This document shows positions 35,320 to 47,300 of a DNA stretch of 64,000 nt, piece by piece; position 1 is the first letter of the stretch, and each line of letters opens with the position of its first letter. Below the pieces are notes generated by a model, which worked only from the letters and a program-made list of their open reading frames with translations, did not search any database and was not told the DNA's origin. The stretch is from Branchiostoma floridae (lineage: Eukaryota; Chordata; Leptocardii; Amphioxiformes; Branchiostomatidae), in NCBI RefSeq assembly GCF_000003815.2, contig NC_049989.1, forward strand, positions 15,626,883 to 15,690,882, read 5' to 3'. The translations under genes and the position numbers were made by a program.

Positions 35320-38300
35320 GTTTGTTGGTTGGTTGATTGATTAATTGGTTGATTGATTGATTAGTGGATGGATTGGTTGGCCTTCCGATAGACTAATTGG
35401 TTGGTTAGTTGGATAATTAGTGGATGGAGTATATATTGATTATTGGTAATACATCAATTGATAGATTGATTGATTGATTGCTCTATCAATTGATTGGTTG
35501 ATTTATTTATCACTGATTGGTTGGTGGCTAAATGATTGATTCATTGGTCAATTGATAGATTAATTGATTGCTCTATCAATTGATTGGTTGATTCATTTAT
35601 TACTGATTAACTGGTTGATTGATTGATTGGTTGGTTGATTGACTGATCCAAAGAACACCCTTACCAATCTTGTCCAGTTGCTTTGCGACAAACTTGGAGT
35701 TCTCCCACAGCCTGGACCTGAAGCACTTTGACAGGAGGGTGGCATTGAGAAGCACCCTGAAGCCTGGTCTGTGCATCAAGAACTCTGTTAAACCTGAAAA
35801 AAAAGAAAACATGGCAATCATAACAAATGGCAAATGCATTTTCACAGAACACTACCTGAAGTGTCACTGCACACATATATGATGTCATGGTCAAGTTGTC
35901 ACTAAAACTGTGATAGCAAAACTATAGCCAACATTTCAAAATTTCCAAAGTCATATCCAGTTCTTTGAGTAACTGCCTTTTGACACCTGTTCTTGTATAC
36001 AACATGTGTATAGACCTACTTGAACTTTAAATGATATCAACAGTATCTCTGTTGTATACTTTGTTTGACCATTCCTTCTTCGCCCATGACCTCAATGAAA
36101 AGCGGCCTATGGGCCGACTTGAGCTTCTCATCAATAAACAGAGGTTCAAACAGATTAACGGTATTAGGCTTGGAATCAGATCAGACATACATTTGGAGAC
36201 CCTAGTTCCTGCCCTGAAGATCTTGTTAGTGTCTTGGTTGAGACCAAAGTCCTGGATTGGAAGGCATCCAAGAGCTGCTTGGATGAGGCTGCAAAATGTA
36301 AAGTTCAAAGTTACCTTGTAGTGCTTTAGCTACAAAAACTGCTAGCCATGACAGAAGAAGCTTTAGACAGCCAAACTCCTTGTAGCACCCAAGGACAAAA
36401 CCCCTAGGGAACAAAGTGTGGTGTCGTTTACCATATAAAGTGCCAAGGTCAGAACATCAGAGGCCCTTGTAAAGAAACCTACATTGGGGAGACTGAGAGA
36501 TCACGCAAGACCAGGTTCCTTGAGCACAAATGACAGAGATCAAGAACCTCAGGAGTTTCTTAACATATAGAGTCATTGGATCATTTGGTCTCACTGGACA
36601 AAGCTAAAATCTTTGACACAGACTTTTTTGCTAGAGGGATTACAGAAGGCATACATCAGAGCTTTACAGCCATCCCTGAACTTAGACAGTGGGAGCCATG
36701 GACTTCCAGCAACTTATGATCCACTTCTCACTGAGTCACATATTCTATCTGTATACCATGACGTCATGACAGCAGTGGATTGTTCATTCCTTGACAAAGA
36801 CTGGTGCTGTCCAGTCGAAAATTTGGGTGAGTTCAATTTTTTTTGTTGGATATTACAGTTAAACTACTGTAGTTCAAGAATAACTTCTACTTATTAAACA
36901 CGGATGAACTTTCATTTTAAAAAGTAAGCAAACTGACTAATTCAAAGAAAAACTCCGAAAACAAAGCTCTGTTGGGAAGAATTCATTACTGTTGACTTGA
37001 AAAACAGGTCCCATTTAGCCAAGGGCCTTCACCAATACATCCCTGGGCCTTTTTCTTGCTCATGAATACTGAGATAGCCACTGCCCATGGCACTATCTGT
37101 GGCATTGTAAAATTACCTCTCGACAGTGATCCCCACGTTATTGAATGCCCCTTGATCTCCCATGGCAGCTGTGCAAACTCTGACATCACGTTACAACATG
37201 CTTGACATCTGGTCGATATTTGGGCGGCAGGCGGTATCAGAAGCCGTACTTGAGTAATAAAGGAGGAATCGGTCCACATAAGTCAATACCACCTGGCATC
37301 GGTTCAAGCGCGGTGCTCTCTGATCTCCTTTTTGCTGTGAGCCCCTATGTTCCTGAGGTTCGCCATTCATATCAATCTGTCAACACTGAGAGTGAACGAC
37401 GACGGGGTCAAGGAAAGCACTATTTTGGATAGGCTCTTGCTGATGAAGACATTAGACTGACAGTATGAAGAACGTTAAGTGCTTACCAATTGACTTTCAT
37501 CTGTCCAGTCTTTATCTTTCCATCCATCGCAAACCTGGAAGAAAGACAATTGGTAGTCCTTAAGGCAGAACAATTGTCAATACAGATGATACTACAAATC
37601 AAGGCCTTAATTAGACTTCTTCATTACGGTTATCCATACCTAAATTTCAAGATTAAACTTTTATACTTCTTGACTGCCTTGCAGAACTGGAAAAAAAGAC
37701 AATTGACTGTCCTTAAGACAGAACAATCATCATAATGCTTCCACACATCTGAGCCTAATTTTTAGACTTCTTCATCTTCTTTATCTATTCATTAGACTGT
37801 TTCAAAATTAAACTTCTAGACTTCATGACTACGTTGCAAAGCTTAAGTAACGACGACTGGCAATCATTAAGACAGGAGCTCTTGCCTTTTGAAAGATTCA
37901 GATATTTCTAAATATATGCACCTCAGTTAGACTTCTTCTTCTTGGTTATCTTTTGATTACTGGTAGATTGAACTTCTAGACTTCATGACTACAAGTCAGA
38001 ATCGATTTGATCGATGTATAGATAGAGTCGGCTGTGATACACGAGAACTGTACACTTGCACTGCATATAGTGTACTGTATACTGTATACAAAACTATATA
38101 CAGAGCAGTATATACATGTATGATGATATCAAATAATGTCAAAATTGAAAAGTACATGGCATAAACCAGTGCTACATTGTCATGGATCAAAGACACTCAT
38201 ATTTGCAGAAAATGTTTCAAATATCTTATTGCTGGTTTATAGCACTGTTGCAAATTGATATTACCAGTAATGATTAGGGAGAAGAGCATAACAGTATTCG

Positions 38301-41300
38301 ATAATTTGGGTTCACACAAGGTATCACATTCAACCCTGGATATCTTTATCTTAGTAGTAATTGTAAAGAGTGATTTATCTTGCTGTGACCTGACAGTGGC
38401 CCTGTGTTTGTCCTTGTTCAGTGTGTTGAGGGTTTTCCGCTCATTGATCCGGAGTGTCACATCCTGGAACTCTTTACAGCCGGCAACAGTATTGACCTGT
38501 GGTGACAGATATTGACAGTCCTCGAACACAATCCCTGCAGTGAGCATTGTGATCAGCAAAAGTGGATTATCCATTACAAAGGGATTATGTGGCGGCGTAA
38601 AGAGAGCGTAAAGGCATGCTTCATTCACTGATTTGGAGCAATTTCAATCTGCGAGTTCTAAATTCATGACACGTTTTGATTCAAATTTGTAATATGTCAT
38701 GTGATTTGCTTCAATGCCTAAGCAATATGATAAAGTATGGCACCTAGATATGACTGAATAATGGTTGTTTAAAACCATAACCGTACTGTAGATTAAAAAA
38801 TTCCCAGATGTAGTTATATACAGGCTGCACACAATTGTGGGGTTTTGTGGCATAACTATAAGCCTTAGGGTATTTGGTCCAGAATCCAGAGGTCCTTGGT
38901 TCGAATCCTGTCCTACTACCAATCTTGTGTCCTTGGGAAAGGTAGTTGACACGACTTTCCTAACTTATCGCCCAGATGTAAAGATAGGCACCTGACTTCT
39001 GTTGGGTAGGTAAAAGGCAGTAGAAGGATGTGTCTTTTTCTTCACCACGTACTTGAAAATTCTGTTGACCCTATTTTCCCTTTGATTGATTGATTCTGTG
39101 GGCTTTTTGACGAGAATGCAATAACTCCAATATGTGTGATATTTAACAAAAGATGACTGGTGTAATCTTATGATTTATAGCTTGGACAATGTACTTACCA
39201 GGTCACCAAGACTTTCCGTGCCTTCTAGACTGCTGAATTTGTTCATGGTGTCATACGTGATGCAGTATCTGGCCATCAGCCTTCCAACCTCTAGAAAGGA
39301 ATAAGAATGTTCATATCAACAGAGTTTAGGTTATTATTTCCAAAAGATATGAGAATCAATGGGGTCACTATAAGGATAACAGTACAGATATTTCTCTTAT
39401 GGATCTACATGTACCATGTACATTGTTGTAGCTACTGTCAAAGGAGAAGTGATTGTAGTGTTTTTACGTTTGCATTTTGCATGGTGACCTCTTCACTGCA
39501 TATACCTATAACCACTGTGAGCATTTCATTTTTATAGTAAAACCCTGCATATACCTATAACCACTGTGAGCATTTCATTTTTATAGTAAAATCCTGCATG
39601 GCAGTTTCAACTATGAAAACAATGTAAAACTAAAGCCAACACTCCATTTTCTTGCTACCACAAAGTTAAATCCCACAACATTTCCCCTTTTATGGTATAT
39701 TTTGTTAATGTACAAAAAGACACATAAATTGACTCCTAGCATCATAATAGGGTGGCACCAAATTCAAAGAATGTTCAGAAACAAAAGCTTGACATCAGCA
39801 AAATTCTTTTCAATAACATACTGTAAATGCATTTAAGTTCGCGGGGATTTTATTTCGCAGTAGCTGGAAAAATTACTTTTCACGGTGGTTTTAAATTTGC
39901 AGTAGCACCATGCACCATAGTCTCTTACTGCCATGGAAAAATTTTTGCGGTGGTTTTAAGTTCACGGTGGCCGCTTACCGTGAATATCAAACCACCACGA
40001 AAGTTTCTGCATTTACAGTTTCAGCATTACACATACTTCATGGTCATCCTGTGACATAACCTTGCCACAAGAAAACTTTCTCAAACTCAGCAATCAAAGG
40101 TGTTTAGAGTTACCCTTATATCAGATTCCTTGGAATGACTTGCTTTGAAACAGAGCCATAAGAGAGCAGAGGTCACATCATTGAGACCTTATACACATCA
40201 GAGATGAAATCAATAATAACATTGCTCAATGCTTAGTGTAATGTTGCGACCAAATGTCAGGGCTCGAAATACCACCTGCATATGCAGGTTAGTGCAGGTA
40301 AAATTGAAGCTGTGCAGATATCTCTGATGTCTACCTGCACCTAACCTGCACTGGTCCATGTACTGGGTTTTCTACATAAGTTTCCTTTGATTTAGATGTA
40401 TAGGGATTGTTACTAGCTGCATTGACTGTGACCACCTGTTAAGCATAAAAGAAAAAAATTGCAACGGTTCCTTAACAAGTTTAGTATGATTCGCACTTCC
40501 TAAATTCAGAGTGGTGCAGGTAAAATTTGTATGGTGCAGGTAATTTTCAATGTTACCTGCACCAGTGCAGGTATGCAGAAAAAAGTATATCCAGCCCTGA
40601 AATGTGCATTCTTATATATACATGTACGGCAACTTCCCTTGCTTCCCCAGAAATTCTCTATGCTAAACTGTTGACATTTGCTTTGACATGTTTGATCACC
40701 TGTGGGCTTGAGGTCGAATCCCTCCTCATCCATTTTGACCAGGTCAATCCGGGACAAAAGGTTTAGATCCTTGAGGCACATATCTGTAAAACACAGGTTA
40801 CATCAATTATGTCATATGGAAAAAGGCACTATGGTTGGGGTTAAGGTAACGATCCAACTGTTGTCAAGGGTTTCATAACTATACCCAGTAGGGTGACACT
40901 GCTCTTTAAGAGAGTTTTGATTGAAAGAATATCTGTTATGGATAGGTTACATCAATCATGTTACATGGGAAAGGGCATTAGGGAGAAGGTATGGATTCAA
41001 TAGTTGCAGTAGAGTGACACTTAGATCTTTAAGAGAGTCTTACACAAAATCTGTTATAGATAGGCTAAATTAATCATACAGGTACAGGCATTACAGGGAA
41101 GATACAGATTTCAATACCTGTTGTGGAATTCATAACCATACCCAGTAGGGGGACAGTGCTCTTTAAGAGATTTTTGATTGAAAGTTGATTAATCGTAAAT
41201 GTATAGGTTATATTATTTATGTCACATGGAAAAAGGCAAACTTTAAGGTAATTAAGGTAAGATCAGCCATATGTAAGATAAGAACAAGCGCACATCCGTT

Positions 41301-44300
41301 AGAAATAGAAAGGGGCCGCTATAAAAAGCTCCCTGTCCACGAGAGATTGTGTACATATTGCCCAATGAACGCAGTGGAAAATGAAACACATTTTATCAGT
41401 CAGTGTACCCACTATGAAACCGAAAGAAAAACTTTATTCCAAACAGTAGCCACTATTTCACCAAGCTTTTATCACCTAAACGATCACCAAAAGACTACAT
41501 TTCTACTAAAAGCTCAAAATCCCACCATCATACAGAACGTGGGACAGTTCATTAACCACTGCCTTCAAAGAAGAAGTCAAACCCGACAATAGTATTCATA
41601 GTATCATGTAGTTGATTAGACACTAGTCTTATGTACTTACCTCTCTTAGTTCTTGAGATTGTGTATGCAATTAGCCCTCGGGCATGATTTTGCAAATAAA
41701 CATTATTATTATATATTCAACTGTTGTTAATGAATATACCCATTAAGGTGATACTGCTCTTTTAGAGCATTTTGATCAAAACAAAAATTGTAATAGATAG
41801 GGTACATCAATTAATTATGAGGAAATAAAGGGGAAAGGCAGAGATTCAATACTTGTTGTGAAATCCATATTAACCATACCCAGACTGGCATTTTCTTTGA
41901 GGAGTTTTGATTGAAGCAAGATCTCTACCCCCACATTCCCATACAAGTACATCCACACTCCCATGAGATTCTATTGGAAGACACTAACAAGATTATGACC
42001 ACTATCTTCTGAGATTGAAGGCATTGGCATAATTGAATCTTAAACAATCCCTGTGCAAAAGAAGGTAGGACTAGATCCTTAAGCCTGTCTTTCTTTGAGA
42101 GTTTCACTCATCAATGATGAACCAACTTAATCAGTATCAGCCATGCTATGAAGTTTTGTACACAATGGCTTAAGCTGACACAAGATATGCAACCACCTTG
42201 TGTGACAAAGTTGTTACTGTATAAGCAATGCAAATTTCAAAGGCCCAATTCCATGACAGAAGGCGTGAATTTATGATTTTAATACACTAGTCTATACATG
42301 TACTAAATCTGTTTGATATTGAGTTCTGAAGTTTTAGCGGTTGGGGGCAAGAGACCGTAGTATACAGCCTTTAATTTCAGCGGCAAGAACAAAGTAGTAG
42401 GCATCAGCACAATAATGAAATGATTGCGATAAAGAAATTTTAGAAGTTGAATAGTGATAAATAAAGTCAATAAATTCCTTTTATGTTACCAAATCAATAA
42501 TTACAGTATTCATCAAGCAAAAAATTACAAGGACTGCAAGTTGAGCCAAGATGCATTGATTCTATAACCTCGTACAGAAAACACATTAAACTACTCGGGT
42601 TTGCAACAAAGTTCTGCAAAGCCAACCTACATGTACAAATTATCAAGCTAATGTATCTTGACAAAAAGGTTTGGAAGTTTTGATGCAATTTGGGAAGTGT
42701 AGTGGAATAACTTGAAACTCAATGCCATGCACATGGCCTTACGAGGATGGTAAAACGAAATCCTTTGAAAGATTAACTAAGCATTCTGCAAAGCAAAAGC
42801 ATCAAGCACAGCTGCTGTGAAAAATAGTGGGCTTAGATTCTTTCAAGGATTGCAGCACAACAAATAACAGTTCCAAGTTTAAAGTCAACAGTAGATAATA
42901 CAGATGAATAGGTAGACTACCGCTATCTTCACCACATGTCCAACGAAATTCGTTATCCTGTAAATGAGAAGGTGGTAATCCTAGATAAGGAATGACAGAC
43001 TTAGTTGAGGATGCAAATAAAATGGAAAGTGGAAAGACCCTAGATCCAGGAACCTTTGTCTTTATTCCAGCCATGCCACTGACAGAAACTCTATTCGTGT
43101 GGTCATGTATATCTCTGTCTGTATTTTTACTTGCAATGGAAAACTATGCATTCACCATCACTAAGGTTTCAGCACTAAGGAGAGATCCCTTACCTTGTAG
43201 TCTACTCTCCATCTCCTCTCTACTCAGGCCAGTAGGGATATCTAGAGGGGAAAATAAGTCAGCAGTTAACAGTACAGTTCACTAGCTATCAGACTAAGCT
43301 TAGTGAGTATATTATTTCATAGTCTAGGTAGTTGTAGAGCAAATTATTACATTAATGGTACCATGTTCATGAACACTGGACCATCTGAAAAACTGCTAGG
43401 ATGCAAACAAAGGTAAATGGATAAAATACTGTTTTGTTTCTAGAAAAGATATAACCAATAATTAGCAACTGTACCAGATTGCAACATAATATTGTTGTTG
43501 TTGGATGTCCCTTGCTCATAATATTATGTTATTCAAATTATTGCTTAGTACGTAGAATTTGAGATTTATCAACAATCTGTACTCCTATTGTGTAGGTTGT
43601 AGTTGACTGTACAAAAGTCACTGTACTTTTTCAAGTGCCAATAAAGCTTGTTCTTCACAATGCCAAAGTTAAGAAGACCACAGTAAGCAGAAAATGCATA
43701 AATGAATAACATCATAATCCTTAGGTAAAATCAATAATTGTTTTCAACAAATCAAAATGATCACGGTGCTTACGTTGGCTGTATTTAAATTAAATATCAA
43801 TAGCATTGCATTATTGCCACTTAACATCCTAATCACACATTCACATCTGGATATGACTTCCTAATTTCTATTTCCATCTTTGATCAACCAAGGATTTTCC
43901 ACTAAACATTCATGAATTATATATCAAGAAATAGCATACTGTAAATGCATAAACTTTTGCGTTGGTTTAATGTTCGCAGTTTTTGCTGTGGCCTTTTCAC
44001 CGCAAACTTAAAACCACTGTGAAAATTTTTCCATAAGTACAAGTAAGAGACTACAATACATGGTGCTATTGCAAACTTAAAACCACCACAAAATGTTCTT
44101 TTTCCTGTCACTGTAAAATTAAATCCCTGCAAACTTAAATGCATTTACAGTACTTCCAACAGCATTTAGTCAACCACTGCACTGTTAATGTATTATACAC
44201 ACACATCTCTTAGATGTTCGCATCATCAGAAACAAGTAGATCATATACATGCCCATTAAGATACAACCCTTGGGGAGATGTGTTAACATTATGACTTATG

Positions 44301-47300
44301 GGCCATCTGGAAAAAATGCATGCTCCAATACTAAATGGTGAGCAGTGTTAGTGACTGGAACAAAGACAGATGACTGCATAATATTATTTTCCTTGCAATC
44401 ATATGAATCCAGATGGTTGGATAAATACAGCAATGATGTGTTATTCCTGATTTCATCACTTATATATCCTCCATATATCATTGCTTTTTTGTTTTATAAT
44501 TAAAAGAGGCATGGTTTATACTTATAGGTAGATATTTGGATTAAGAAAAACAATTTTTCCTACATTTTCAGGAATATCTTAACACTCCATCATACATACA
44601 GTATGATGTATGACTTTTATGTATAGCTGTATAATGTAGATCATGTATTTCAATCCATTTAGAGTTTCACTTCATTGATTGAAGACGTTATTTGTCTTTT
44701 TGTGTAAGCTTCTAACAAATTTCAGAAAATGATTTTGATTTGTTGTTAGTTACAATGCATTATAATTCTCATATGTACATTTCAAGAAACTTAATTCTCT
44801 GTAAATGTAGGAGGTTTGGTACAATTCAATACTTTTTCATAGACATTTGATCTGTTTCTTTCATTACTGTAAATGCAGTGGTTTAATGTTTGCGGTTTTC
44901 GCGGTGACCGCTTCACCGCGAACTTAAATCTACCACGAAAATTTTTCCATGGCAGTAACAGACTATAGTGCATGGTGCTACCGCGAACTTAAAACCACCG
45001 CGAAAAATCCTTTTTCTTGCTAACGCGAAATTAAATCCCCACATACTTGAATGCATTTAATTTTCTTTAGTACTTACCTTTATACCATGTATATACAATG
45101 CTCCTATTCCTAAGTTTTCGTCCACCCACAAAAATAAGGTTTGTGTGATAGGACAACGAGACTCCACAGCTATAATAGATTCCAATACCAGACTAGACAG
45201 AGGGTCCACAAACTTACTTTTATTATTGATAAGAAAAAACAGTGGCCTTACTATAGTGCCTTGGGTTCTTCTGCACACGGATGTACAGGAAGGTAGAGCG
45301 GATCCACTCCAAGGCCACTGTGACATCGTTGATGGTGTGCAGCACGATCTCCGCATTCAGGTGTTCAATCAAGTTCTTGTGCAAGCTGGAGATTGAAATT
45401 GATTAAGTGTTTAACTTTAAGTTCTTCTCCTTCATTCATGTCAGGTTCCAGTTATTTGAATACTATGGGACAGTGGGAGTAATAACCTATGGCATGTTCA
45501 ACACCTAATGTAGGTTGTTAGAGTAACTGTGCAGAAAACATGGCACCATGGCTGTAGTACAATGTTAAATTTTCTTCCAACACAAAGGTATACACGAATA
45601 ATCAAATTCTTCAGGATCAATACTGATGACCAATCACTTCAGAATGTAAACTTTTGAGAGATACAGACACGTGATCTTATTAACACTTGAGGATACGTGA
45701 TGTCAGCAAATGGTCAAACATGCCAGGAAGTTTAAATGCCCACCATCTCTATGCAGTGATGGCTAGAATGCCCTGATGTATATGGCCTCCTTTATACATG
45801 TACTCTTAAAAAGCATTGTTTCTGAAGAAGGCAACAGTGGTCAATGAAAATTAAATCCATGCATATTTTTGTGTTGGAAGAAAGTTTAGCATTGTACTAT
45901 TACTACCAACACAGATGAGCTTTCATGATAAGACCATGGTTGTTTTAAAGACCCTGGGTCCTTGGACAGAAATCTGCATGTTTCGACGTTAAAATATCAC
46001 ACAGATAAGATTAATTTTCTGTGTTCGTTTCCTGGCTCCCTTATTTATCTGCTAAATCAAATAGAGAAATTTCAGTCGTCAGCTTGTAATGGATTAGTTA
46101 ACTAGTGATTGAAGTAGAACTTTGTCAGGGTCAATTTCCAATACCATCAATCATATATAAGTTAAATGTCAACAATGTCCCAAGCTTGGCTATGTATGAC
46201 ATTAACCTTTCGCTGTTGACTTTCTAATTGGACTACGTACCACAACCATGAACTTGGGACACGTGCAATTAATCTATAAACGTTCCGTGACATGGTCGTG
46301 TTGCATATGCAATAAATAAGCCAAATTCAAAATGTCTATCAAGGGTGTCGTTAAACGTACCTGCTCTCAATTATTTGTGTTCCATTCACCAAAGCTTCAT
46401 ACTTGGCCTATGGAAAAGAGGTAAAGGTACATGTACAAATGTATAAAACTATTAGAGGGTAAAGGGAAGGGAATGTTATTTTCCAATTAATATAAATTTT
46501 AGGAAGTAATAAATGCATACTACTTCTCATTATACGATAAAGTACCCATTTGCCCCACGCGCCACCACATCAAAAAGGATTCCGTCTTCTAATAAACTCC
46601 CCAAGTACCCTCTAATCAATCTAAGCATATGGATGAATGGGGCCAGTTCTGGCCTATGCACATACATACATACGTATTTGAAAAAAACACTTCCCTCTGG
46701 AGTGGAATGCCCCTTTAAGGTCCCATAGCCTTTTTGAGGCTTTAAGAGCAATGGGTTGTTAATCCACTTTGTCTCAGGCATGGTATGGAGCTCAACCCTT
46801 ACCTTCCACAATAAAAAAACAAAAACATACCAAAGAAGATCTATGCTAGTTATATATATCATACTTCATCTTTCATATTTCACACCCTGCTTTCAGTCCA
46901 GGCTCATCTTTTATCACAGCAATGCAAACATATCTTTTAATATTGTGTATAATGGCACGTTATGAAGAAAACAGTAATGTGTAAAACTGTGCATGTACCT
47001 TTGTTTGATTCCTTGTCATGATAACAGCTGTCGCACTTTGGTCAAACTGTGAAAAGTAAGACAAAGATATGTCGTATCTGGTTGTACACAGTGTGGAGTA
47101 CAAGAAAGGGGTCTGAATATTACACAGTGAAGCTCGCTGAAAAAATTAGTCATTCAATGCAAGTTAAGATGTAGCATCACTGCAACAATTGCACTTCATC
47201 TGTGCATCAGTAGAGGGCATCACACAGAAAGGCTTTTGTGTCTAGTTTTGTATTTGCAAACTACTAAATAAATGAGAACAGTATGAGTGAAACAAGAAAA

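Noticed and set aside
35285-35644. CRISPR-like regular repetition
   Set aside because: Units are 4-base GATT variants without spacers; a eukaryotic microsatellite.
38898-38908. Perfect B box GGTTCGAATCC as evidence for a tRNA gene
   Set aside because: No A box at the proper distance, no acceptor or anticodon stem; the rest matches SINE bodies.
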